Below are positions 23,705 through 32,564 of a stretch of DNA of 44,166 nucleotides, piece after piece. The first letter of the stretch is position 1. Each line of letters starts with the position of its first letter. Source of the DNA: a virus. The stretch spans positions 1 through 44,166 of the IMG/VR virus record IMGVR_UViG_3300037486_000228; one strand, given 5' to 3'. The position numbers and the translations under genes were made by a program. The notes below the pieces were generated by a model. That model worked only from the letters and a program-made list of their open reading frames with translations, was not told where the DNA came from and ran no database searches.

Positions 23705-24133
23705 TTATTCATACCAGCCGTCACCGGCTTTATGTTCTTTACTATCACCGATTGCGCCATAGATACCTATGAAAAGTTCAAACAGTATTCCCCAGCAAAG
23801 ATTCAGAACTGCTAACATAATCACCCAGCGCCACCAAATGAACGGTTCGTCGATAAGAATGAGAAATATAACGAACAAAGAATTTATTATCAGGAATTTC
23901 AGTAGATGCCAAAGATCAGTAACAAAAACCAGTACAGTAGAAAATATGAACCGGATGAAAACATTTTCCGAAAAGTTCTTATTCGCCCAGCTAACAGCCG
24001 GGTTCATCCAGTCATACAGGAACGTGTCGGGCTTTATAAACTTCCCGAACGTCCGATCCCAGTGAAAACGAATTTCGTCTTGCGTAACATTAAGGAACAC
24101 GATACATATTGCAAGAATAATTGTTATTGTCAT
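23705..24133 (-). CDS. Multi-pass membrane protein, 142 aa
   Basis: Four hydrophobic stretches: residues 1-15, about 60-75, 80-95 and 103-125 (WRWVIMLAVLNLCWGILFELF). Overlaps the adhesin gene upstream by 4 bases and is followed at once by the next gene. A second holin or a host-membrane protein is possible. No family recognised. Confidence 0.55.
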   Translation of the reverse strand: MTITIILAICIVFLNVTQDEIRFHWDRTFGKFIKPDTFLYDWMNPAVSWANKNFSENVFIRFIFSTVLVFVTDLWHLLKFLIINSLFVIFLILIDEPFIWWRWVIMLAVLNLCWGILFELFIGIYGAIGDSKEHKAGDGWYE

Positions 24134-25914
24134 ATTATCGGCTTCATTGACGCGTAAGAAACGGTTGCTGTTGTGGAAACTGCAAAACTTTGAATATAAA
24201 GTACGGCTGTCGCCCCAGTACCTGTAAATAAGAAATAAAAAGTTTTAGCTGAATCAATATAATTTACCCCCGGATCAATTACCACGTAAACACTTAATAA
24301 TCCGGCTGTGAAAGAATCTACTTTTACACTGCACAAATAAATTCCAACCGGAAGATCGGGAATTATTACCTGATATCCAAACCCAGCAATTCCAACACCG
24401 GGAAAACGAAGGCGACCACCAGATATCGTACACCCTCCATTAACAAGCCAACTACCAACGGCAGCAAATGCAGGATTATCTACAAGTTCACCACCGAGAG
24501 CCATGTTCGTTGTGATAATCCAAGCAGAACCAGTCCCGGGAGCAATCGGAGAAATTGTATTCATTAGATTTATCATATCAATCAACCCTTGACCTGACGG
24601 TGCAGGATTAAGAGCATTCTGATATAAAAATATGGTGCGATGCCCAATATCATAAAGCGTTCCGGGCGTATTTTGAAAATGCGTTCTTACAACTTCACGG
24701 TTAGTCCAAATATCTGCAAGATATTGGTTAACTTCAGTTTGCGATAATGCCCATGATCCAGATTGAAATTCGCATAATTTTGTAAGATGAACTAACGATG
24801 CAGGCTTGGTCAATCCGTCTGTAACATTCAATGACTCAAGATTTACAAGTAACGTCAGATCTCCGATTACTGTTGAAGCACCGCCATTACAAGCATAATA
24901 CCATAAATCAGTATGATCCGAAATATCACCCCATATTCTTACAACACTATCGTCAGGTTGAATAACCGCAGTTGCAGGATCATTCCCAATTAAATATCCC
25001 CACGAAAAATATTGGATATCTTTAATTAAACTTATATCTCCAACCACCTTTGCAAGTGAACAGAAATGTGTAAGATGTTGAACATCAGAAAACAGACCTG
25101 TGATCTTACAAGTAAATCTGTTAGTTACTAATGTATTGCATTCAAAAACTTCAAGCAATGGAGTACTTGCAAAATCTCCTGTTAATCCAGTGTTCGCGAC
25201 AACCGGATTACTAATCCATATTTCTTTTAATTTATTCAGTAAATTTATACTACCGGATACTTCATTTATATTGATAAGAAAAAGTATCGCAAAATTCTCT
25301 GCCTTTGCAAATTCAGAAATATTTATTTCTGCGAACACAATGCTGATATCAATTCTTGTTACCGCAAAAAGATCGCCACGCAATTTTACAGTATAAGTAA
25401 CTCCTCCGATAGCGTAATTATGCGTCAATGAACGGAGTGAATTATCGCACGTTAAAGTTGACGTGTTACCATCGCCCCACTCAACTGTTACATTACCAGA
25501 AGTAGCAATATAACTGAACGTAACCGGAGCAGGTATCAGAGGAACGGCAAAATTGAAACTCATAACTCCGCCACGTGCAATATTCGATGGATTACTATTT
25601 GAACCTGATCTGTATGCAGTAACGTAATAGAAATTATTGTCTCCGGCTATTACGGTAGCTACATAAGAATTAATAATGGTTGCTGATGAATATTCAAGAT
25701 GATAATTTACACCGTCTGTACTGTGATAAATTTTATTGCCAACGAACCCGGAACCGATGTTCGTCCAGTTTAATGTTATTTGAGTATCCGAATTGCTTCT
25801 CGCAGTTAAATTAACTGGTATGCGTGTAAGCCAATAATTAGTCCAGAATAAACTGCTTAAGGTTTGTATAAGATTACATTTTTTTGGGTTCGTATGAGTT
25901 AACTGATACCTCAT
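24130..25914 (-). CDS. Adhesin-like virion protein: FN3 + PKD-like + LRR + carbohydrate-binding-like end, 594 aa
   Basis: Residues about 35-115 are a fibronectin type III domain (LTARSNSDTQITLNWTNIG, FYYVTAYRSGS). Next is a PKD-like piece (VTVEWGDGNTSTL), then irregular leucine-rich repeats (about 180-430: LLNKLKEIWISN, LLVNLESLNVTDGLTK) with a capping segment LSQTEVNQYLADI. The last 130 residues begin NPAFAAVGSWLVNGGCTISG, a jelly-roll carbohydrate-binding-like pattern. It shares the FN3 + LRR plan with the fibre at 1-2083. Probably an exposed tail or head adhesin; its place in the head-lysis operon is unusual. Confidence 0.65.
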   Translation of the reverse strand: MRYQLTHTNPKKCNLIQTLSSLFWTNYWLTRIPVNLTARSNSDTQITLNWTNIGSGFVGNKIYHSTDGVNYHLEYSSATIINSYVATVIAGDNNFYYVTAYRSGSNSNPSNIARGGVMSFNFAVPLIPAPVTFSYIATSGNVTVEWGDGNTSTLTCDNSLRSLTHNYAIGGVTYTVKLRGDLFAVTRIDISIVFAEINISEFAKAENFAILFLININEVSGSINLLNKLKEIWISNPVVANTGLTGDFASTPLLEVFECNTLVTNRFTCKITGLFSDVQHLTHFCSLAKVVGDISLIKDIQYFSWGYLIGNDPATAVIQPDDSVVRIWGDISDHTDLWYYACNGGASTVIGDLTLLVNLESLNVTDGLTKPASLVHLTKLCEFQSGSWALSQTEVNQYLADIWTNREVVRTHFQNTPGTLYDIGHRTIFLYQNALNPAPSGQGLIDMINLMNTISPIAPGTGSAWIITTNMALGGELVDNPAFAAVGSWLVNGGCTISGGRLRFPGVGIAGFGYQVIIPDLPVGIYLCSVKVDSFTAGLLSVYVVIDPGVNYIDSAKTFYFLFTGTGATAVLYIQSFAVSTTATVSYASMKPII

Positions 25915-26582
25915 GGGAATAACACTTTCTTAACTGACACGTTATCAACCGAACCAAGAAATCCATAACTCCAAAAATATAATTGATCTGCCGGTGCGGT
26001 AGTCAATGTGTAAATGAAATCCCAATTTGCACTCGCATTTATTGCCACGTAAGGATCAGCACCATTGTCAAGCAAAAAGAATCCTGACGTTATCGCGACG
26101 GTTAACCTGATACGATACTGACCTGCTCCTCCATTAAGTCCGTTAGTTGCCCTTGCGTATGAACTTGAACCGCCGTTACCATTAAGCGTGCCACCGCCTA
26201 CACTCCAAACCGCTTGCAACGTCCAATTTGAAGCATCAGGAAATGTCCCGTTAAGGATTCGTTCAATACCAAGCATAGCAATAGACTGCTCTGCTGTGAA
26301 TACTGAATAACTTGTACCGTATTTTGCCCTGATTTTATAATACCGTAAGTCTTTGGGTGCTATAATATCATCATAGCTAACATCCCCGGCAGAAAGTGTT
26401 GTTAATAAAGCGGATGTTCCACTATCGCTTTTCGCCCAGATTTCATGCTCCGCAGTTCCCCCAGTGGCGTCAGTAAAACTAATTCTAACACCACCTGAAA
26501 TTAACGCCAATGTTAATCCGGTTGGTGCTGGAGTGACCGAAGAACTAATTTGCTTTATCCCGATTCCAATGGTTATACTCAT
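25911..26582 (-). CDS. FN3 + carbohydrate-binding-like virion protein, 223 aa
   Basis: Residues 18-100 form an FN3-like domain (APTGLTLALISGGVRISFTD, RYYKIRAKYG). Residues 108-223 start ILNGTFPDASNWTLQAVWSV, a jelly-roll pattern like that at the end of the neighbouring 594-residue protein. It is coupled on both sides by ATGA overlaps. Probably a virion surface or accessory fibre protein that binds sugars. Confidence 0.6.
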   Translation of the reverse strand: MSITIGIGIKQISSSVTPAPTGLTLALISGGVRISFTDATGGTAEHEIWAKSDSGTSALLTTLSAGDVSYDDIIAPKDLRYYKIRAKYGTSYSVFTAEQSIAMLGIERILNGTFPDASNWTLQAVWSVGGGTLNGNGGSSSYARATNGLNGGAGQYRIRLTVAITSGFFLLDNGADPYVAINASANWDFIYTLTTAPADQLYFWSYGFLGSVDNVSVKKVLFP

Positions 26583-26944
26583 ATTGTAATTTGTTTCTTC
26601 ACTTTTGCCAACCCTTCAGTTAATATAAATGTATCACCGGCTGTCGTAACTTTGAAATCAAATTCTAAAAATTCGGGATTTAAGAATCCGATATTTTCAT
26701 ATAAGTTAATCGAACTTCCAGCGATAGTAAATGCGGGCGTAATGCCAGCACTTGAAAAGTCTTTTATTAATACACCGTCAATACGCCTGAACTGCCCATC
26801 AATTTGCGAACCTGTCAAATCCCATAAGTCCCATACTTCAGTAACCGGATTCCACCTGTAAACATTAAACGACATATCAATAGTAATACCCTGTTTGAAA
26901 ACAAGGTATGTTTCGAAAGGCTGGTTATTATAATAAATATTCAT
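26579..26944 (-). CDS. Baseplate/fibre attachment-like protein, 121 aa
   Basis: The start at 26944 forms an ATGA with the upstream stop; the frame continues to 27085 but that part overlaps the upstream gene. The sequence (NQPFETYLVFKQGITIDMSF, GVLIKDFS, NPEFLEFDFKV) is beta-rich and recalls the N-terminal domains of BppU-type baseplate proteins. It precedes two adhesin-like genes, so it may connect them to the particle. Tentative. Confidence 0.5.
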   Translation of the reverse strand: MNIYYNNQPFETYLVFKQGITIDMSFNVYRWNPVTEVWDLWDLTGSQIDGQFRRIDGVLIKDFSSAGITPAFTIAGSSINLYENIGFLNPEFLEFDFKVTTAGDTFILTEGLAKVKKQITI

Positions 26945-27237
26945 ACCCCGTAGCCAATATAAATTTCTGTGTCGGGTGAAGTAACCAGCTTGAATACCTT
27001 CCTGCAAATTACCGGATCGTTGAAATATGCAGATGCGATAACAGTTTTTGTGATTGCCTCCGCATCTACATTCCCGACGGGGCAATACTTAATTACCCCG
27101 CCTGAACCTGACCTGATAAAGAAGCCGTTTTCATCCGTGAAATCACCTGAAGATAAATCAAGTGGTAATTCGCGTGTGATATTTGCCATTGCAATATTCT
27201 GCCAAGGACGATGAGAAAGTTTATCTGATTCAGCCAT
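26941..27237 (-). CDS. Hypothetical virion-operon protein, 98 aa
   Basis: Small soluble protein (DLSSGDFTDENGFFIRSGSG, then DTEIYIGYGV at the end) resembling short decoration or head-tail proteins. It is the first gene after the composition change at about 27.25 kb. Coupled by ATGA to the next. No family recognised. Confidence 0.5.
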   Translation of the reverse strand: MAESDKLSHRPWQNIAMANITRELPLDLSSGDFTDENGFFIRSGSGGVIKYCPVGNVDAEAITKTVIASAYFNDPVICRKVFKLVTSPDTEIYIGYGV

Positions 27238-27255
27238 GTTTTTAAGTATTAAATT

Positions 27256-27804
27256 TCAATCTCCAATTACAGTGAACGGGCGGTTATTGGTACAAGTTGC
27301 TGCGCAACTGCAATAAGCACTATCACGCCAAAGCGGATAGGTCGCGTAGTTACGGTTTAGGAATGTTATTACTTCACACTTCAAGGCGTCAGCCGTCAGT
27401 CGTGCTTCAGTTTCAAGGCGCTGCATTACCTTATCCGTAATAGGTGTGCTAAAGTCACTTTCCTTGACGACTATGCCCGCAGCGGTGTAGTTGAACGCCG
27501 TTCGGTTTGTCAGCCGGGCAAAGGCATAATATATGATGCAAGCCTTCAAGCCCTGAAAGTAATAGTTTTTTGACAAGTACGTATAAGTGCCGCCATCCAA
27601 AAGCACCTGATTTGCGGCGCTGATGGTAGTGGGTAGTGTTGAGACTTGCCCGACTATCTCCAAGAGTAACCCGTCGCCCAGCCAGTACTTAATGTCGAGC
27701 AACTGCGCTTCGCTGACGAACTGCGACCATGTAACTTGATTCTTGATTGAATCAGCAATGTACTTGTAAGCGTCAAGGTCTGCTTTTGTAACAAGATTAA
27801 TCAT
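27256..27804 (-). CDS. Head-tail connector (DUF6712-like), 182 aa
   Basis: Helical protein with KYWLGDGLLLEI and YYFQGLKACIIYYAFARLTN, resembling the Bacteroidetes phage connector group near portal genes. The C-terminus is Cys-rich (AYCSCAATC). Overlaps the portal stop by 4 bases. Its partner would be the portal ring, forming the DNA exit channel. Family recalled by pattern. Confidence 0.55.
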   Translation of the reverse strand: MINLVTKADLDAYKYIADSIKNQVTWSQFVSEAQLLDIKYWLGDGLLLEIVGQVSTLPTTISAANQVLLDGGTYTYLSKNYYFQGLKACIIYYAFARLTNRTAFNYTAAGIVVKESDFSTPITDKVMQRLETEARLTADALKCEVITFLNRNYATYPLWRDSAYCSCAATCTNNRPFTVIGD

Positions 27805-28955
27805 GGCGCAGGCGTTGTAGGTGGTACGATGTAAGTAAGCGGCTTAATGCTATAATCCGTAAATTCAATGGCATAATAAGCAAGCAAATCCTTGAAGGCA
27901 ATTTCAATCATCTGCCTTTCGTTTGCCGTAACGCTGTTCATAAAGTTGTAAGCGTTGTTCATAAGGTCAGCCCCGAAGCCACTGCCAACATCAACACCCC
28001 GCAGGATAGGCGGGATGATGAACATTTTGCCTATATTTTCCTGCACGGTCTTTTCAGTAGTTTCGTATTGCTTGTCGTAGTTCTTACCGGCAAAGTCAAT
28101 GAACTCCGGCTTCTCTTCGTCAGCGTCCACGTCAACTACCCAAATCTTGGCAGCATTCTCGTCACCTTGCATCTGCTTTATCATTGTGGCGCTTTCCTGT
28201 TGCTCAATATACATCGGGTCACTGGTATCAATTGCACCACTGTCGAGCGTTTTGGGTTTAATGCCTTTGCGTACCAGTATGCCGGCTGGCAGGAAATTGA
28301 ACTTTGCGTTACGGTGCTTGACGGTTGAAACACTTTCCTCGGTGAGCATATCTGTAATCACAGGATCGAACGGGCTGATAGGGTATTCAAAGTCACCGTC
28401 AGCCGTGAAGTACATCACCTGCCCGACGTAAGCTTCAGGTGAGCCGGCTAATACGATCTGCGCTTCAACAGCTTGAGGATCAAATCTCTCGATGAATGTT
28501 ACGTCATCAACATTGAAGCGTTTACCCGTGATGCCAGTCCAATCTGGATGCACGGCTATACGCCCGGTATATTCCTTTTCATCATTAATTTCAATACGAC
28601 AATGTTCAAAAGGAATGTTCAGGTATTCATAAGGCAGCCCCAGCCCGTTATACTTAACAAGGAACGCGAAGCCATTGAAGTTCTTCAGGTCTTTTGCAGC
28701 TTTGCGTAGTAAGCTGTTGGCACGTTCACCCCGGCTGTTAAGCACAGTTTCGCCCAGCGCGACATCAGTGAAGCCTTCGCCTTCGACGAACTTCACATAA
28801 ATATCCATGCAGGTACGCCCCGTGCCGGAACTGTTTATGATTTCAAGAACTTTTTGAGGGTAGTCATTATTTGTGCCGTACCCCTTAATGTGTTTTGAAG
28901 TGAGATAAATGTTCCGCTCTACGCGTTGTGACGTCTTTGTAGCGGAAATTCGCAT
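27801..28955 (-). CDS. Portal protein, 384 aa
   Basis: Landmarks: SSGTGRTCMDIYVKFVEGEG (about 39-58), LNIPFEHCRIEI, HRNAKFNFLPAGILVRKG (about 218-235) and IPPILRGVDVGSGFGADLMNN (about 315-335), the arrangement of portal proteins from Bacteroidetes phages. The portal ring sits at one capsid vertex, binds TerL and the connector. It shares one base with the preceding gene. Unusual: it follows, rather than precedes, the capsid gene in transcription order. Confidence 0.75.
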   Translation of the reverse strand: MRISATKTSQRVERNIYLTSKHIKGYGTNNDYPQKVLEIINSSGTGRTCMDIYVKFVEGEGFTDVALGETVLNSRGERANSLLRKAAKDLKNFNGFAFLVKYNGLGLPYEYLNIPFEHCRIEINDEKEYTGRIAVHPDWTGITGKRFNVDDVTFIERFDPQAVEAQIVLAGSPEAYVGQVMYFTADGDFEYPISPFDPVITDMLTEESVSTVKHRNAKFNFLPAGILVRKGIKPKTLDSGAIDTSDPMYIEQQESATMIKQMQGDENAAKIWVVDVDADEEKPEFIDFAGKNYDKQYETTEKTVQENIGKMFIIPPILRGVDVGSGFGADLMNNAYNFMNSVTANERQMIEIAFKDLLAYYAIEFTDYSIKPLTYIVPPTTPAP

Positions 28956-29476
28956 TATGTTGTCGTTTTAGCAGGTTTGCGGCTGCGTGGCTTCACTGCA
29001 CTTTTTGGCTTTACGGCAGGTTCTGCAGGCGGCAGTATCTCAACTTCAGCGGCGGCAGGTTTTTCAAGCTTAATAACCTTTGCCGGTTCAATAATGTTTA
29101 TCCCGGCTGGTACTCCCGGCGTCGCGGGGCGTGGCATCTTCGTAAAGTAAACCACCCTTTCAGGATGCTGTCGTAGAAATTCCTGTGCCAGTTCGTCCGT
29201 GATCTGCTTGTTAGTGAAGGCTTTTACACCGTTAAGAGGCTTGGCTAAAAGTGCGACATAACCCCTGCGTAATTCATATTGACTGAATGCCATATTTGTA
29301 TATTTAATGATTTTAAACAAAGCCTCAATATAACAAGTTGCACACGAAATACTTATGTTCTGCCCCGATATAGCCCGCAAGGCTTCCCGGATTTGCTTCT
29401 TTCGTTGCGGTGTGCGTGCCGCCGGGCTGTTAATGTATTCCCGGCTGAACGCAATTACTTCATCAATGAGGCTCAT
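28955..29476 (-). CDS. Hypothetical head-module protein, 173 aa
   Basis: Helical N-terminus with CATC (54-57?) in a segment SISCATCYIEALFKIIKY, then YELRRGYVALLAKPLNGVKAF. The last 60 residues are an A/P/K/E-rich low-complexity tail (KPKSAVKPRSRKPAKTTT). It lies between the tube-like and the portal genes. Perhaps a head completion protein; no family recognised. Confidence 0.5.
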   Translation of the reverse strand: MSLIDEVIAFSREYINSPAARTPQRKKQIREALRAISGQNISISCATCYIEALFKIIKYTNMAFSQYELRRGYVALLAKPLNGVKAFTNKQITDELAQEFLRQHPERVVYFTKMPRPATPGVPAGINIIEPAKVIKLEKPAAAEVEILPPAEPAVKPKSAVKPRSRKPAKTTT

Positions 29477-29508
29477 TGTAAAAAAGCGGGGAAATTAATC
29501 CCCGCTTG

Positions 29509-30132
29509 TTAATCTTCACAACAAGGAGCAAGCAATGAAGCTACCGCAGCCCTCGTAGCGGCTATTGTGCCGCCTACAAAGAATGAAAGTGGCATATAGG
29601 ATTCCTTCAGTAAGTCGCTACAACCGGCAGTAAGCAGCCAGCCGCCAAGCATCTCGTCAGATTTAACGTCCCTTTCGGCGGCGTTAAGTTCCAATCCAAA
29701 ATCCCAGCCCAGCACTTCAAAGACTGTTCTGCCAGCACCCAGCACGGCGTCGGGCTTATTGTAGTTGTTCTCAATAATTACCACGAACCGGCTATCTTTG
29801 GCATTCTCAATCCACTGCTTTACTTCAGGTGTATTATCAAAGATGCGGAAAATGAAGTTATGATCCCACACCTTCTGGTAGGTTTTCTTCACCATCGCAA
29901 CCGTATGTTCGTTGCTGTAATTATATCCTTCCACGCAAAAAGCGTAGCAAGTGGGCGAAGCACTTTTCAATACAAGCTGCGTAAGTAAAAGTGGATTATC
30001 CGCGTCGAACGTGGAGAGGTCTTTATCAACACAATCCCAGTTGATAAAGTACGCCACGTCCTTAATCCCCGGAACAAGGTTCTCGCAGTTCTTGAGGATA
30101 CAATCGACTATCTGATTACAACCTATTGTCAT
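29509..30132 (-). CDS. Putative tail tube-like protein, 207 aa
   Basis: Soluble, Cys-containing protein. The segment TVFEVLGWDFGLELNAAERD (about 134-153) followed by MLGGWLLTAGCSDLLKES recalls tube-like proteins of Bacteroidetes phages. It follows the capsid gene after 9 bases, the normal place of head-tail or tube genes. Another tube candidate is the 289-residue protein at 4294-5163. Tentative. Confidence 0.4.
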   Translation of the reverse strand: MTIGCNQIVDCILKNCENLVPGIKDVAYFINWDCVDKDLSTFDADNPLLLTQLVLKSASPTCYAFCVEGYNYSNEHTVAMVKKTYQKVWDHNFIFRIFDNTPEVKQWIENAKDSRFVVIIENNYNKPDAVLGAGRTVFEVLGWDFGLELNAAERDVKSDEMLGGWLLTAGCSDLLKESYMPLSFFVGGTIAATRAAVASLLAPCCED

Positions 30133-30141
30133 ATCAGCCTC

Positions 30142-31227
30142 CTATCTTCCAACCATTAACAACGCATCCTGAATTATCTTTGCATCAAAAGCGTCGACAG
30201 CCTCAATACGGTTGTACCGGCTGCGTGGATCGTAGAACGTATTGATATTTTCAAACAGGCTGGTACAAGCCATACCGATATTCAGGTTTGACTTTGTGGT
30301 GTAAACTGCGCGGTGCGGGTCGTTCAGGTGTGTAACATGACTTTCATAAGCCCTGATCCACTGATCCCAAAGGCAGATCGAATAGATCGGTATGCCGTCC
30401 CACATTGCAATTTCAATGCCGTTGGTCATCAGCTTGTAATCCTGAAACGCTGTGCCGAGTGCCTGTAACTGCCTGCGCAGTCTATCCATAACAGATTTTG
30501 TGACGAGCAATATGCGGTCGGGCTGTTCTGCCAGTTCGCAAGGTGCGCTATCAATAAGGTTATTAATAGCATTATACATGAGCAGCGGCGTAGCGACCGA
30601 GAACTGCAAGGCTGTCGTAGCCTGTGTATTCCCAGGCAGCGCTATCAGCTGGTTCGGATTAGCTGCATAAATTGTCGCGAACTGAACCCAGAACCCGTCG
30701 AAAACATTAAAGAAGTCGGGGTCAATGCCGGGCGTAAGGTTACCAACCGGGAAGTTAGCCGCATTCACGTCACCGAACCAAGCATGACGGAATACCATCT
30801 TCTTGAGGTCTTTTGCAAGTATGTCCTGTAAGAAAGTGAAAATGTCGGTTCTCGTCAGGTCAAAAACATCGACGCCGCAATTCACTGACAGCTTCATGAG
30901 TGTATCGTTGAGTTCATCAACGCACATATCAATTATCAGTTCAAGATATTTCGGTGACCATGTTTTCTCCGTGGCTGGCAGTTCGTAACACTGGGCGGTC
31001 GGGTTACAGGATTGTGCAGCCTTGCCGATTAGTCCAAATGAACCGGGAATCGTACCAATACGTTTGTCGTTTTTTATCCCGGTGACAAGCGTATGAAATT
31101 TTGTGAGTTCGGGAGCGAGCAGAACGGCTTCGACAACCAGCTCATTTAACGATCTGATTTCATCAGCGGTAAAATGCAGGTTATCAAGATTTATCGTGTG
31201 ACCACACGAGGGGGAAGTCTGTGACAT
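30142..31227 (-). CDS. Major capsid protein (HK97-fold, putative), 361 aa
   Basis: Length, position right after the protease gene and sequence style (long N-terminal helix, DRILLVTKSVMDRLRRQLQ, MWDGIPIYSICLWDQW, NIGMACTSLFENINTFYDPR) fit the capsid proteins of Bacteroidetes siphoviruses. The protease-scaffold fusion directly before it is its usual partner. No separate scaffold gene is needed since the protease has a coiled-coil tail. Confidence 0.75.
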   Translation of the reverse strand: MSQTSPSCGHTINLDNLHFTADEIRSLNELVVEAVLLAPELTKFHTLVTGIKNDKRIGTIPGSFGLIGKAAQSCNPTAQCYELPATEKTWSPKYLELIIDMCVDELNDTLMKLSVNCGVDVFDLTRTDIFTFLQDILAKDLKKMVFRHAWFGDVNAANFPVGNLTPGIDPDFFNVFDGFWVQFATIYAANPNQLIALPGNTQATTALQFSVATPLLMYNAINNLIDSAPCELAEQPDRILLVTKSVMDRLRRQLQALGTAFQDYKLMTNGIEIAMWDGIPIYSICLWDQWIRAYESHVTHLNDPHRAVYTTKSNLNIGMACTSLFENINTFYDPRSRYNRIEAVDAFDAKIIQDALLMVGR

Positions 31228-31229
31228 AA

Positions 31230-32345
31230 TTATTCAGTATTTTGGTTTAACTTTTCTTTAAGTTCTTTTACACGTGCCATATCAATAGCGCCGTTAGCTT
31301 CACCCGAACTTCCCTTATGCCTTGCGGCTGGCTTCCAGCTGTTCTTCAGGTTGGAGAGTTCATCAATAAGAGCCTTTGCTTCGGCTTCACTTTTACGGAA
31401 GGCTGCTTCGGTTTTTATCAGTGCATCCTTTTCGACTACTGAAGCCTCAACCTGCGCTTCAAGTTCTGCTATGCGCTTCTTGGCTGCATCGAGTTCAGTT
31501 TCAGCTTCTGCTTCCTCAATTTCAGTGACAACGCCGTTGGCAATCACTATTGTCTTGCCATCGGTCATTACAAAAGTGCCATCCGGTGCAGCAACATCGC
31601 CGACGGCAGGTTCGCCAGTTTCCTTTTCAAGTGTAAACTCATTCCCGGCAGCATCGGTAAGCGTTTGGGCTTTCGGGTTGATCCTTGAAAAGTTCTTCAT
31701 CTTCAGCACTGCGCCGTCAAGCGTCGCGCCGAGTTTCTCAAAAAAAGCCTTTTCATCCATTATAAAATTGTTTTTAGGTTTGATATAAGCATAAGCCTTT
31801 ACAGGTTCAATGATTTTTGTGGCGAAGCCCAGCGAAAGCATATCTTCGGCTGAAAGCTTTGTTTCCTCCTTCATATACCCGGCAAGCACGTCCGCCGCCG
31901 TCCCCGTGCGTTCAGCATAAAACGTCAGGATTTTTTCTTCTTCCTGCCGCAAGCTTTCGGCAATTTTTTCGAGGTCGCCGCTTTCGTACTGGTCAGCCAG
32001 TGTGTAAGGTGGGATAAATGGATTATGAATAAGCGCATCGGCATTCTTCATTACAAGCCTTTCAGCGCCTGCAAGAAAAATGATAGTAGCAATGGAATAA
32101 ATTTTACCTTCGCCGACGGTGATAATTTTCTTGCCTGAATTTACAAGCAGATCGTGGATCGCCCAGCCTTCCTGAACGTCGCCGCCCCGGCTGTTAATCC
32201 GTACGTCGATTTCAGTGGCTTCTTTATTGGCGTCAAGAAATTCGGACACAGTCTTTGCAGAAATAGTTTCGACAGCTTCACCAAAGATGCTGTCAGGCAT
32301 TTGTTCGCCTATGTCGCCGTAAATTTTAAGTACCGCCGATTTCAT
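31230..32345 (-). CDS. ClpP-type prohead protease with scaffold-like tail, 371 aa
   Basis: Residues 1-185 have the ClpP/S49-like fold: EIDVRINSRGGDV (45-57), the nucleophile Ser84 in KIYSIATIIF, His107 in ALIHNP, then the third site ETKLSAEDML, where Glu161 stands in the position usually held by Asp. Residues 195-371 are acidic with a coiled coil (about 275-345), a built-in scaffold. It would cleave itself and the capsid during maturation. First large gene of the capsid unit, 6 bases after the 57-residue gene. Confidence 0.85.
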   Translation of the reverse strand: MKSAVLKIYGDIGEQMPDSIFGEAVETISAKTVSEFLDANKEATEIDVRINSRGGDVQEGWAIHDLLVNSGKKIITVGEGKIYSIATIIFLAGAERLVMKNADALIHNPFIPPYTLADQYESGDLEKIAESLRQEEEKILTFYAERTGTAADVLAGYMKEETKLSAEDMLSLGFATKIIEPVKAYAYIKPKNNFIMDEKAFFEKLGATLDGAVLKMKNFSRINPKAQTLTDAAGNEFTLEKETGEPAVGDVAAPDGTFVMTDGKTIVIANGVVTEIEEAEAETELDAAKKRIAELEAQVEASVVEKDALIKTEAAFRKSEAEAKALIDELSNLKNSWKPAARHKGSSGEANGAIDMARVKELKEKLNQNTE

Positions 32346-32351
32346 AATTTA

Positions 32352-32525
32352 TCAAGGGAATAAACCGGCACATTCAAAAAGCTGATAATATAGTAAATCA
32401 TCAATCGTATGATCGCCGGTAATGTCCTCATTATAAGGATGATATTCCGAATGATATAAAAATGTCTCCATCGGGATCGTCGGCAACAGAGTATACGCAA
32501 AACACAAAGTTTCACTTGTTCCCAT
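32352..32525 (-). CDS. Small leader-gene product, 57 aa
   Basis: An ATG at 32525 opens a frame (MGTSETLCFAYTLLPTIPME) that stops at 32352, six bases before the protease start. Acidic, aromatic protein (YHSEYHPYNEDITGDHTIDD). A promoter box lies 40 bases upstream and a palindrome just ahead of the start. It may be a real small capsid-unit protein or a translated leader. Confidence 0.5.
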   Translation of the reverse strand: MGTSETLCFAYTLLPTIPMETFLYHSEYHPYNEDITGDHTIDDLLYYQLFECAGLFP

Positions 32526-32526
32526 G

Positions 32527-32544
32527 ATGATAAGATTTTATCAT
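32527..32544. promoter_or_regulatory. Palindrome in the capsid-unit leader
   Basis: ATGATAA (32527-32533) and TTATCAT (32538-32544) form perfect 7-base arms around GATT. It lies between the promoter and the ATG at 32525, a fitting place for an operator or an mRNA hairpin. No U-run follows on the minus strand. Confidence 0.5.
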
Positions 32545-32564
32545 TGTTTCAGGATTGAAAAAAA

